NCBI RefSeq assembly: GCF_001641265.1 | Contig: NW_020167529.1 | Coordinates: 102,501 to 117,500, forward strand | Origin: Pseudogymnoascus destructans | Taxonomy: Eukaryota; Ascomycota; Leotiomycetes; Thelebolales; Thelebolaceae | Length of the DNA stretch: 15,000 bases | Direction: 5' to 3' | In this document: piece after piece, positions 1 to 8,111 of the stretch | Numbering within the stretch: position 1 is the first letter of the stretch | Layout: every line of letters starts with the position of its first letter | Translations under genes and position numbers: made by a program | Notes under the pieces: model-generated | Databases searched by the model: none | Told to the model about the DNA's origin: nothing | Seen by the model: the letters and a program-made list of their open reading frames with translations, nothing else

Positions 1-3000
1 AGGGTTAAACACTTCCATCTTTAACTGGGGAGATAGAATAGCTCCGAAGGCATAGAAGCTTCCAGTACCTGTACAAGATCTTGTATAATACTTGTCAAGC
101 TTTTGAATAGCTTTATCAATAGCTATAAGAAGCTTTTTGATCCATGGGTCTTGTAGTGGCTTTAGCCGAGGGATACACTCCTCAAGCCCTTCAAATAGCT
201 CGTCATATGCTGGTAAAACAAAGCCTAGTCGAGCACCACTTGCTATACCCATGTTTGAGGTCCAGAAGCTAAACTGGCGAGTAACATCAATAAGGTAGGT
301 GATGTGTTTCCACTCTGGGGGACTAATATGAAATATATTAGCTGCAGTAAACTCAGTTGTAAACTTATTCACTGCTTCTTGGAGTAAGACTGCTCGTAGC
401 ATCATATGTAGGGTTGAGTCCCATCGCGTTAACACATCTTGGATAAGTCGTAAGGCCTTTGCTCCATCTTTAATACACAGTCTTTGGATTCCCATAAATC
501 TCTCTCTTCGCTGTGAACTTGAATTCACAAAGACAGCTAGCTTCCGAAGCTAGTTTTATATTAGTGGCAATTACTATAAAAATTACTATAAACATACCTT
601 GGCAAGGGTCCATGGAAGGCCCCTCTCTTTACTTAGATCTCTAATCTCGTTGGCTGAATTTTCATCCCAGTCAGTCTGTAGCTCTGAGTTTGTTGGGTTT
701 AATTGGATTGACCCAAGGAGAGCCTTTTGTGCAAGCTTGACAATATGTGCGAAGCATGGTATATGGTGAATGACTCCATCATGGTATCTTATTGGCTCTG
801 ATGATAGCTCTTTTACCATGTCGTTAATAACCCCCATCATTGAAGTATTATTACTTGCATTATCAGTTGTAATACAATGAACTCTACCATTGAGGTGATA
901 TTGGGATATAACATGCTGGACAATGGTTGCAAGATCTTTCCCTGTATGGGCTCCATCAAGATACTCAAACCCAATTAAAGCCTCACGGTATTCCCATTTA
1001 TCAGTAATGAATGTTGCCATAATACCCATAAAGGAGTGCCTTGTTCCAGGGCTAGACCAATTGGCAAGAGATAATGCACACCTTGCCCCAGGTACAAGAC
1101 CATGAAGGGCAATCTGCTGTGCATTACTAACCATAACATCAAGGCGCCGCCGTAAGGTTGTTGGTGAAGGAAGTGGATATTTCTGATTCTGCCATAATGC
1201 CATCTCTCTCCAAATAGGATTCTCAACAGATCGGAATGATATGTTAAGAGATACTACAGTCTCAAGAACGTAACTGTAGAATGCTTCCTTTGGGTCGTCT
1301 TCTGGTTGTAGCCGCATACTCTAAATAATAGTTAACGTACATGTATAGCGAAAGCGCCAAACAAGCGAAAGCGCCAAAATGATGCGGTGACCAAACCCCC
1401 CAACTAAATGTTAAATTCCTCAACAACAAAACATGCCCCATAAAAACGATGAAAGCCAATTAGTGCTAGCTATCCAGGCTATGCAAAGCGACCCAAAGTT
1501 ACGCCTTCGAGTTGCTGCTAGGATCTATTCTGTGGACCACCGCAAGCTAGGTCGTCGTCTAGAAGGTGTACCTTCACGACGCGATATCCAAGCCAACTCA
1601 CGGAAATTAACTAACCTAGAGGAGTCCGTCCTTGTTCAGTATATACTCGACCTAGCTGCCAAAGGGTTTCCTCCTCGGCTGTCTGTTGTTGAAGATATGG
1701 CAAGTCGACTACTTGCAACACGCGACGCGTCACGCGTTGGGTCGCGTTGGGCTTTAAACTTTGTTAAGCGGCGTGTAGAGCTCCAGACACGCTTTCAGCG
1801 CAAATACGACTACCAGAGGGCTAAGTGCGAAGATCCAGAAGTTATTAATGGCTGGTTTGAGCTTGTGCGTAACACAATTGCGAAATATGGTATCGATGAA
1901 GCAGATATCTACAACTTTGATGAGACTGGGTTTATGATGGGCGTTATCTCAACTGCTATGGTTGTAACAAGCTCAGACGGGCGGGCAAAAGCAAAGAAGG
2001 TACAGCCTGGTAATCGGGAATGGGTTACAGTAATCCAAGGCGTTAGTTCTCAAGGTTGGGCAGTACCACCATTTATCATTGTTGCAGGCAAAAACCACCT
2101 TACATCTTGGTATGAGAATAGTGGATTTTCAAGCGATTGGGTGATTTCTGTTACTGAAAATGGCTGGACTACAAACGAGAGAGGCATGGATTGGATTCAG
2201 CACTTTGAGAAGCATACAAAGGCCCGGAGTGTTGGTGGTTATCGCTTGTTAGTCCTTGATGGTCATGAGAGCCACCACTCAGATGAGTTTGAGGAGTACT
2301 GCAAGGAACACAACATTATTACGCTTTGTATGCCTGCTCACTCTTCTCATCTACTCCAGCCACTTGATGTTGGCTGTTTCGGCCCGTTAAAGCAGGCCTA
2401 TGGTCGGCAAATTGAAGATATGATGCAGGCTCATATTTCTCATATTACAAAGGATGACTTCTTTCCTGCCTTCCACGCTGCATTTAACACTACAATGACG
2501 GAAAGTAACATTCGAGGCGGGTTCCGAGGGGCAGGGCTTCTTCCATTTGACCCTGAGAGAGTGATATCTACACTTGATCTTAAGTTAAGGACACCAACGC
2601 CTCCAAGCTCCCGCCCAGGTACTGCTCAACCTTGGGTTTCTCAGACACCAAACAACCCAATTGAAGCTATGTCACAGTCTACATTTATTAAAACTCGGAT
2701 TTCACGCCATCAAAATAGCTCTCCAACCTCAATCTATGCAGCTGTTGACCAGTTTACAAAGGGTGCATCGCAAATAATGCATCAATTAGCACTGCTAAAG
2801 GGAGAGAACCAAAACCTACGACAGGCAAATGAAGTACTAAGCAAGCGCCGGAGAGCTAGGAAAACACAACTACAGCAAGGAGGATCACTTAGTCAACAAG
2901 GGGCGCAAGAGCTACAGGATGAGAGGGATGTTGTGCAGCAGGTAGAGCAGGAAATAAGGGCAAGCCGTGGTCGGAAGCCAAGGGAAGAAACCCGTGCCCG

Positions 3001-3748
3001 TCGCTGTGGCAAGTGTGGTGAGACTGGGCACAATGCGCGCACGTGTCAGATTGTAATAGACACCTCTGAGGAAGAGGACTCCGAGTAGTTTCAATTGATT
3101 TCTAATGTTGTGGTAGATTTATCGCAATGTTTGTCGTGAGGGTAGATAATTTTGGCGCTTTCGCTTGTTTGGCGCTTTCGCTATACATGTACGTTAGGTA
3201 TGTTTATAGTAATAAGTATAGTAATATGTAATATTGCTTACTGGAGAGGATTGCGAGAGGCGGAGCTGGCTCTGATGTAATGTAGAATGGTTTGATGACT
3301 TCCTTATACACCCAGCTGATCGAAGGTGAGTGCTCATTGTGCTTGTCCCTGAGCCTTTAATACTTGGGTGGATGAGTATTTTCAAACACCTCTGGCAAAC
3401 AATTACTGGTTCCCCAGTTGATTTTCGAGCTCCTTGGTCAAAGTGTCTCCATGATAATGAGGTCCGGGTTGTTGACCCCCAGTTGATTTGCTTATCAGTG
3501 CTTAAAAACATATTTGGCTGCTCTTTATACCAGGACTGGTAATGCCACCAGTCGTTGAATAGGTCTGCCTTTGAAGGCGTCCACTTTAGCACATTTAGAC
3601 CTTGGATCTTTTCTAGCCCATCCCATTGGTTGTTAAGTTGTTGGGAGGACTCAATCTCAGGTGTTCTATTACTAGATAAAGGCTCATCAAGAGAGAATAC
3701 ATCGCTATAAGGTTGTGCTGGCGAACTTAAAGATTGGTTATAAGACAT
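1..3748 (-). CDS. hAT-superfamily transposase, three exons in view, 3' end beyond window
   Basis: The exons are 3748-3242, 1320-598 and 549-1, all joined in phase 0, giving 593 residues open to the window edge. The intervening introns are 3241-1321 (GTAAGC...TTTAG, interrupted by a pogo element) and 597-550 (GTATGT...CTAG). Exon 1 has a BED-type zinc finger (C118, C121, H141, C147). Exon 2 carries the hAT catalytic core: an LSLANWSSP motif near residue 255, TTDNASNN with Asp322, and the CFAHIVKLAQKAL segment. Exon 3 has DVLTRWDST, the conserved hAT RW motif. The C-terminal dimerisation region with the third catalytic residue lies outside the window. In the family, LSxDxWTS supplies the first catalytic Asp; here that position is Ala (GCC at 1065-1063). 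A second pogo copy lies 20 bp upstream of the ATG and probably separates the gene from its promoter. The superfamily call is firm; activity is doubtful. Confidence 0.88.
571..591 (-). repeat. 12-nt-period cassette in hAT intron 2
   Basis: Two exact TTATAGTAA units on the minus strand, in sense orientation to the gene, 12 nt apart, directly after the GTATGT donor (597-592). They fill almost half of the 48-nt intron. Confidence 0.9.
1335..1380 (+). repeat. Left terminal inverted repeat of pogo element 1
   Basis: This is 46 bp identical to the reverse complement of 3149-3194. It begins ACGTACATGTA and contains two direct copies of AAGCGAAAGCGCCAAA-like sequence, a likely double transposase-binding site. 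Confidence 0.95.
1433..3088 (+). CDS. Pogo-family transposase (DDE endonuclease with C-terminal zinc knuckle), 551 aa
   Basis: An intact single-exon gene. The N-terminal region (about residues 8-50) resembles a pipsqueak-type helix-turn-helix, and residues about 60-125 a CENP-B/Tc5-type DNA-binding domain. The DDE core follows: Asp163 in NFDETGF, Asp276 in LLVLDGHESH and Asp312 in LQPLDVGCF, with 35 residues between the last two. Residues 455-515 are charged and Gln-rich, probably coiled. A CCHC zinc knuckle lies at the C-terminus (C525, C528, H533, C538), followed by an acidic tail. The protein should bind the element's inverted repeats and cut and rejoin DNA at TA sites. The start is the first ATG of the frame, 52 bp inside the left repeat. 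It is clearly homologous to the transposase at 3851-5506 and has the same length. Confidence 0.95.
   Translation: MPHKNDESQLVLAIQAMQSDPKLRLRVAARIYSVDHRKLGRRLEGVPSRRDIQANSRKLTNLEESVLVQYILDLAAKGFPPRLSVVEDMASRLLATRDASRVGSRWALNFVKRRVELQTRFQRKYDYQRAKCEDPEVINGWFELVRNTIAKYGIDEADIYNFDETGFMMGVISTAMVVTSSDGRAKAKKVQPGNREWVTVIQGVSSQGWAVPPFIIVAGKNHLTSWYENSGFSSDWVISVTENGWTTNERGMDWIQHFEKHTKARSVGGYRLLVLDGHESHHSDEFEEYCKEHNIITLCMPAHSSHLLQPLDVGCFGPLKQAYGRQIEDMMQAHISHITKDDFFPAFHAAFNTTMTESNIRGGFRGAGLLPFDPERVISTLDLKLRTPTPPSSRPGTAQPWVSQTPNNPIEAMSQSTFIKTRISRHQNSSPTSIYAAVDQFTKGASQIMHQLALLKGENQNLRQANEVLSKRRRARKTQLQQGGSLSQQGAQELQDERDVVQQVEQEIRASRGRKPREETRARRCGKCGETGHNARTCQIVIDTSEEEDSE
3149..3194 (-). repeat. Right terminal inverted repeat of pogo element 1
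   Basis: A perfect inverted partner of 1335-1380, ending ACATGTACGT and followed by the TA duplication at 3195-3196. Confidence 0.95.
3204..3224 (+). repeat. 12-nt-period cassette in hAT intron 1
   Basis: TTATAGTAA plus GTATAGTAA on the plus strand, antisense to the hAT gene, between the donor at 3241 and the pogo insertion. Confidence 0.9.
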
Positions 3749-3769
3749 AATATTTTAAAATATTCAATA

Positions 3770-3825
3770 ACGTATTTCACAAGCGAGTTGGCCACCCAAG
3801 CAAGTTGGCCACCAAAACACCAAAA
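3770..3825 (+). repeat. Left terminal inverted repeat of pogo element 2
   Basis: This is 56 bp identical to the reverse complement of 5554-5609. It contains a direct duplication of CAAGCRAGTTGGCCACC, the same two-site layout seen in element 1 but with a different sequence. Confidence 0.95.
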
Positions 3826-3850
3826 CGCGTCAACTTGACTACAGTCAACT

Positions 3851-5506
3851 ATGCCACAACCAACACAAGCCCAATCCTCAAATCAAGAGGGTAGAATACT
3901 ATTAGCTATTCAGGCACTAAAGGAACGTCAATTTAAGAGTGTCCGAGCTGCTGCATTATCATACGACGTGTCACGTAGTACCCTTACCAACAGAATGAAT
4001 GGAATGACCTCCCGACGTGATTCTACCCCAAAATCACAAAACCTAACTTCGTACGAAGAGTCAGCTCTTGTTCAGTATATTCTCGACCTAGATTCGCGTG
4101 GATTTCCGCCCCGGCCGCAAGCTGTGCAAGAAATGGCAGACCTACTACTCTCCGAACGAGGTGAGAGCCCTACTGGGAAGAACTGGACTAGTAACTTCAT
4201 AACGCGTCGTACGGAACTTAAAGCAAAGTTTAGTCGGAAGTACGATTACAAACGAGCAAAATGCGAAGATCCAAAGATAATTGAAGGGTGGTTCACCCTC
4301 GTACGAAACACAGTCGCAAAATATGGCATCTTAGAGCAGGACATCTACAACTTTGATGAAGCAGGTTTCGCAATGGGAGTTATTGCTACTGCAAAGGTAG
4401 TCACAAGCTCAGAAGCAAAGAGCCGTCCAAAGACTATACAGCCAGGGAATAGAGAGTGGGTGTCAATTATCCAAGGTGTTAATTCGTACGGATGGGCACT
4501 CCCGCCGTTCATTATTTTCAAGGCGCAGAATCACCTCTCAGCTTGGTACGAAGACTCAGGATTACCAGACAATTGGGTGATTACGCTTAGTGAGAATGGG
4601 TGGACTTCAAATTCAATTGGGTATGAGTGGATTCAACACTTCAATCGACATACAAATGCTCGTACGGTCGGAACCTATCGCCTTCTTATTCTTGATGGAC
4701 ATGAGAGCCACATCTCTGCTCAATTTCAACACTACTGCACAGAACGGAAGATAATTACCCTCTGTATGCCACCACACTCATCACACATTCTTCAGCCTCT
4801 TGATGTGAGCTGCTTTGCGCCACTAAAGCTTTCGTACGGAAAGCAGATTGAAACCTTCGTACGGAACCGGCTAAACCACATCACAAAGCTTGAGTTCCTC
4901 TCTGCATTCAAAGAAGCATTCAAAGCTACGTTTACAGAGCAGAACATCAAGAGCGGATTCCGAGCTACAGGACTAGTTCCGTACGAGCCACAGAGTGTCC
5001 TCTCTCACTTAAATCTACGCTTAAGGACTCCAACACCTCCTATAGTTGAGAGTGACAATTGGACTTCAAAGACTCCTCAAACTATAAGGGAGCTTAACTT
5101 TCAAACAGAGCACATTAAGAACCGCATCGTACGACATCAGAATAGCTCTCCTACCTCAATTAATGATGCTGTTAGCTGCCTTGTTAAAGGGGCGGAAATG
5201 ATGATGCATTCTGCTGTTCTACTTAAGGCAGAAGTTAAGGCTCTACAAGCGGCAAATGAACAGAAAAAGAGGAGGGAAAGGAAGCGCAAGAGGCGTATAA
5301 TGCAAGGGGGCAGTCTCTCCGTACGAGAGGGAGAGGATATGCTTCAGAGTGCTGAGGTAGAAGCTCAAGTCCGTACGGAGGTGGCAAGTGAGCATTGTCG
5401 GCAGGTGGGTTCTACAGGCCGACAGAAGCGCTGTGGCATATGTGGTATTATGGGCCATAACTCCCGTACATGTACGAGGCACAAGGATTCAATTACGATC
5501 GAATAA
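3851..5506 (+). CDS. Pogo-family transposase (DDE endonuclease with C-terminal zinc knuckle), 551 aa
   Basis: An intact single-exon gene. A helix-turn-helix region at about residues 12-55 is followed by a CENP-B-type DNA-binding domain at about 65-130. The catalytic Asp residues are D169 in NFDEAGF, D282 in LLILDGHESH and D318 in LQPLDVSCF, the last two separated by 35 residues as in the gene at 1433-3088. A Lys/Arg-rich helical stretch (about 455-480) precedes a CCHC knuckle (C528, C531, H536, C541). The gene carries eleven CGTACG hexamers spread over 4050-5377 and falling in all three codon phases, which the homologous gene lacks. Expected role: cut-and-paste transposition into TA sites. 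Confidence 0.95.
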   Translation: MPQPTQAQSSNQEGRILLAIQALKERQFKSVRAAALSYDVSRSTLTNRMNGMTSRRDSTPKSQNLTSYEESALVQYILDLDSRGFPPRPQAVQEMADLLLSERGESPTGKNWTSNFITRRTELKAKFSRKYDYKRAKCEDPKIIEGWFTLVRNTVAKYGILEQDIYNFDEAGFAMGVIATAKVVTSSEAKSRPKTIQPGNREWVSIIQGVNSYGWALPPFIIFKAQNHLSAWYEDSGLPDNWVITLSENGWTSNSIGYEWIQHFNRHTNARTVGTYRLLILDGHESHISAQFQHYCTERKIITLCMPPHSSHILQPLDVSCFAPLKLSYGKQIETFVRNRLNHITKLEFLSAFKEAFKATFTEQNIKSGFRATGLVPYEPQSVLSHLNLRLRTPTPPIVESDNWTSKTPQTIRELNFQTEHIKNRIVRHQNSSPTSINDAVSCLVKGAEMMMHSAVLLKAEVKALQAANEQKKRRERKRKRRIMQGGSLSVREGEDMLQSAEVEAQVRTEVASEHCRQVGSTGRQKRCGICGIMGHNSRTCTRHKDSITIE

Positions 5507-5553
5507 GGGTCATTATGTAGGGTGGTGGTGTAGTAGTAGGCAGTAATAGTCAA

Positions 5554-5609
5554 TTTTGGTGTTTTGGTGGCCAACTTGCTTGGGTGGCCAACTCGCTTGT
5601 GAAATACGT
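5554..5609 (-). repeat. Right terminal inverted repeat of pogo element 2
   Basis: A perfect inverted partner of 3770-3825, ending GAAATACGT next to the TA at 5610-5611. Confidence 0.95.
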
Positions 5610-5611
5610 TA

Positions 5612-5878
5612 TTATATTATTATAAGGAAAATAAAACAGTCAACCTGAATATTTATTAAGGTCTACATCTATTCTATACGTACTTCTCTATTTCGCTTGA
5701 ATTCTCCTCTTTAGAATATTTTAGATTACTTGTGGAGTATATGGTAGTAGTGTGTTTTGGTATTATGGGCCTATAGCCTTATAAGCCAATTATAGTAATA
5801 TTTATAGTAAACTAAGAAGTGGTAGCGTCAACAGTAGTGTATTGATCTACCTAGACTATTGTAGAAGAAGAAACTAAT
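5612..5878. other. AT-rich intergenic stretch
   Basis: No gene is seen. It lies between the second pogo element and the 3' end of the minus-strand gene and presumably includes the original 5' flank of the hAT element. I could not find the hAT terminal repeat or its 8-bp duplication here. It holds one 12-nt-period cassette. Confidence 0.6.
5790..5810 (+). repeat. 12-nt-period cassette, intergenic
   Basis: Two exact TTATAGTAA units in the AT-rich stretch beyond the 3' end of the unknown minus-strand gene. I could not assign it to an intron. Confidence 0.85.
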
Positions 5879-6965
5879 CTACATTTCGTAGAACTGGCTG
5901 AGAAACTCCTCTGATTCTTTTGTTGGAGGCAACAGTACCAATGTATCATCGGATGGCAAGACCCACTTGAAATTGGTAGGCTCGGTTTCTTCAGCCAACA
6001 TCTCCCAAGCTTCATATGCTCTGCCAGCATCAAGATCAACATGGAAACCATGCTGAGTAGTATCGTAATCATCAGGGTACCACTCAGCTGGCCCAGGAAG
6101 AAAGATATGCAATGTCACCATCAAGATTCCATGAGGTGAAGTTTCTCCAAACAGCCATTTCCGTCTTTGAGAAGTATAGATGTGGTGGAACCTTGTTGTA
6201 GTAGATCCTAGAGATGTTAGCTAGTTACTATAATTATTACTATAGTTACTTACCCTGTAGTTGGATCAATTGCAGGGGGCAATTTCTCAAGGAAGTCTGG
6301 GTCTGTGTTGACCTTCTTCATTAGTCGTAACGTTGATTGGTATGCAACCCTCCACTTTCGGCGCCAGAGGGAGAATCCCAACTGATCCACCTTCTATATT
6401 ATATTAGTAAAGCTCAAATGTAAATGGGTAATGGGTTCTCATCCATACCTTGGTTGTAGCGACAGATTGTGCCACCATTTCTCTCTGGATCTTCTGAATT
6501 CCAACATCATCAACGCCATTGGCCTTCTCATCTTCCCTCCACATAGCCTCTTGCACTACCTCATCATCCTCATCCTTGGTTTCCCAAGCAATGTTTCCGT
6601 TGTCCCAAAGAGAATATGCCCCCCCTCCCTCACCAATTCCAAGACGTTGCTGAACAACAGTTGCATGCTTTCCATCACGTACACTGTTTCTATGTTACTA
6701 TACTTATTACTATAACAGTGGATAGGAATAGATCTTACCACTTGAGAGCTACCTCGGTCTTTTGGGCTTCTACTCGACGTTCTTGAGCTTGGCTGTCGAG
6801 GTTCTTGAACTCAGAAGTTGCCCGGAGATTTCGCAAGGCATATGAAACAGCAGCTGTATCTGCCCTCTTGGCGTTATCGATTGTGCGTTCAACTTCACTC
6901 ATGTTGTTGCGGCATTTTGTGACCTGCTGGGTATTCTTGTTCTTCGACTTCTCGTCTTCTTTCAT
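5879..6965 (-). CDS. Unrecognised multi-exon protein gene
   Basis: I do not recognise a family. The coding exons are 6965-6739 (exon 6981-6739, ATG at 6965), 6683-6449, 6393-6254 and a last exon ending at the TAG at 5881-5879. All introns have GT donors, AG acceptors and CTAAC/CTAAT-like branch points. The second acceptor must be the AAACAG at 6684, because the earlier ATAG would create a stop. In the last intron the first AG (6208) gives a different short frame, while the next AG (CAACAAG, about 16 nt on) keeps the long frame ending SQFYEM; I prefer the latter. The predicted protein is about 280 residues: an Arg/Lys/Gln-rich helical N-terminus, an acidic middle, a WRRKW segment and a Pro/Asp-rich C-terminal domain with an LPGPAEWYPDDYD motif. 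An upstream exon ending at 7037 is open but has no ATG in frame, so it is probably leader. Transcribed divergently from the histone-like gene. Confidence 0.65.
6225..6245 (-). repeat. 12-nt-period cassette in last intron of the 5879-6965 gene
   Basis: CTATAGTAA plus TTATAGTAA in sense orientation, just after the GTAAGT donor (6253) and before a CTAAC branch point. Confidence 0.9.
6695..6715 (-). repeat. 12-nt-period cassette in second intron of the 5879-6965 gene
   Basis: TTATAGTAA plus GTATAGTAA in sense orientation, between donor 6738 and acceptor 6684. Confidence 0.9.
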
Positions 6966-6981
6966 TTTCCAACCATCGTGG

Positions 6982-7036
6982 CTGTCTTACTATAACAATT
7001 ACTATAAAGTAAGTAGAAAGGATTGAGTAGACTTAC
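6982..7036 (-). other. Leader intron of the 5879-6965 gene
   Basis: GTAAGT donor at 7036 and GACAG acceptor at 6982, 55 nt. The exon before it (from about 7140 to 7037) is rich in CTTCTT and CCCCAACA repeats. It is open in the matching phase but lacks a start codon; the only in-frame upstream ATG (7245) is followed by two TAG codons. Confidence 0.6.
6987..7007 (-). repeat. 12-nt-period cassette in first intron of the 5879-6965 gene
   Basis: Two exact TTATAGTAA units in sense orientation immediately before the GACAG acceptor at 6982. Confidence 0.9.
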
Positions 7037-7139
7037 CTCCTTGATCTTAGAAGTGTCGGTGGTGTTGGGGGTGTTGGGGGTGTGGGGGTTGACGAAGAAG
7101 GTTGAAGAAGAAGATTGAAGAAGAAGGTTGTTGTTGTGG

Positions 7140-7338
7140 GGTAAAACACGTCAATAAGGTCACTTACTATTGTTGTCCTTACTATTGTTGTGGGAGAATT
7201 CACCTTTATCGCCTACTACCGTACAAAAAGTGAAGCTGAAGACATTTTACTAAGCGAGCTAGCTCACAACCCCAACAACAACAACCTCACCCTACCTTTA
7301 TTTTTCCTACACAACACCCCCCCGACCTTCAGATCAAC
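7140..7338. promoter_or_regulatory. Shared divergent promoter region
   Basis: The short gap between the leader exons of the two divergent genes. It has ACAACAATAGTAAG-like direct repeats near 7165-7195 and C-rich tracts towards 7320. No TATA box stands out. The regulatory role is inferred from gene arrangement only. Confidence 0.4.
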
Positions 7339-7372
7339 ATGGCTATGTGAATTGCTACTGGCTGGCAAACTG

Positions 7373-7424
7373 GTAAGTAAAGCACCCAAATCTTATAGTA
7401 ATACTTATAGTAACCCTCTTTTAG
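7373..7424 (+). other. 5' leader intron of histone-like gene
   Basis: GTAAGT donor and TTTTAG acceptor, 52 nt, four bases before the start codon at 7429. The exon upstream contains a tiny ATG-GCT-ATG-TGA reading frame at 7339. Confidence 0.65.
7393..7413 (+). repeat. 12-nt-period cassette in leader intron of the histone-like gene
   Basis: Two exact TTATAGTAA units in sense orientation within the intron 7373-7424 (GTAAGT...TTTTAG) just upstream of the ATG at 7429. Confidence 0.9.
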
Positions 7425-7831
7425 TGTCATGGATCTGGACACTGCCTACGATGCCCCTGATCCAGTCACAAGCTCCGAATCTGAAACTGAGCCCGATGGA
7501 AAAAAAGCCCCACTCAAACAATCCCACAAATTCATGCAACTGACCAACTATTCACTTCGGTCACGACAACCACAAGTACAACCAGCACTTGAGCCAAACA
7601 CTCCAACTCGCCAGAGTGCACGCCTTCAACTCCAGACCCCTCCAGCGACACAACACAAGGTTCGGAAAGGTCCAATTCCAACGTTTGCGCCTGGTCAAAA
7701 GTTCAGCAAGAAGATGCCGGCCCAAAAGACTGCTGGAAAGGCTCCAAGAAAGACCTCAGAGATCAGCGGAAAGAAGATTGTGAAGAAGGCCGCGAAGAAA
7801 AGCCGTCGTTATAAGCCTGGTAGTAAGTTGA

Positions 7832-7852
7832 TTACTATAACTATTACTATAA
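7832..7852 (-). repeat. 12-nt-period cassette in first coding intron of the histone-like gene
   Basis: Two exact TTATAGTAA units, antisense to the gene, inside the intron 7823-7873. Confidence 0.9.
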
Positions 7853-8078
7853 ATCCTTTCTGATCAAAAACAGCCGTTGCTCTCCGACAAATCAAACAGT
7901 ACCAAAAATCGACAGAACCTCTCCTTCCCCGTGCGATTCACGCAACTTATCCATGAGATCATCAGCGACTTGCACCCTCACGAGGACTTTCGGCTTCAGT
8001 CTTCTGCAATTTCTGCTCTCCAGGAAGCTGCAGAAACTGCACTCGTCAAGGAGTTTGAAAGTAAGTGAGTCTACACGT

Positions 8079-8111
8079 TTATAGTAATCATTATAGTAAT
8101 TGTTATAGTGA
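8079..8111 (+). repeat. Three-unit 12-nt-period cassette in second coding intron of the histone-like gene
   Basis: TTATAGTAA, TTATAGTAA and TTATAGTGA start at 8079, 8091 and 8103. The TATAG of the third unit serves as the 3' splice site: splicing at 8108 gives the expected in-frame histone sequence, so a cassette copy supplies an acceptor. Confidence 0.85.

Larger units (their letters stand above)
1335..3194 (+). mobile_element. Complete pogo/Fot-like DNA transposon 1 (1860 bp)
   Basis: The element is bounded by perfect 46-bp terminal inverted repeats and a TA target duplication (1333-1334 and 3195-3196), typical of the Tc1/mariner/pogo superfamily. It contains one intact transposase gene. 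It sits inside intron 1 of the minus-strand hAT gene; removing it together with one TA restores a 59-nt intron. The perfect TIRs and open frame suggest recent insertion and no visible RIP damage. Confidence 0.95.
3770..5609 (+). mobile_element. Complete pogo/Fot-like DNA transposon 2 (1840 bp)
   Basis: Perfect 56-bp terminal inverted repeats are flanked by TA (3768-3769 and 5610-5611). It carries one intact transposase gene. It lies just upstream of the hAT start codon and in the same orientation as pogo element 1. Its TIR tip shares only ACGTA with element 1; the rest of the repeat is unrelated, so the two belong to different subfamilies although their transposases are alike. Confidence 0.95.

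Noticed and set aside
6431..7026. Plus-strand frames of 94 and 73 residues
   Set aside because: Antisense to the spliced minus-strand gene, crossing its intron boundaries.
7190..7543. Plus-strand frame of 117 residues over the divergent promoter
   Set aside because: It spans a likely leader intron and overlaps the histone-like start in another frame; no domain seen.
7914..7931. Programmed ribosomal frameshift in the histone-like gene
   Set aside because: No known slippery site or downstream structure was recognised and no histone is known to use one; pseudogene or sequencing error is simpler.
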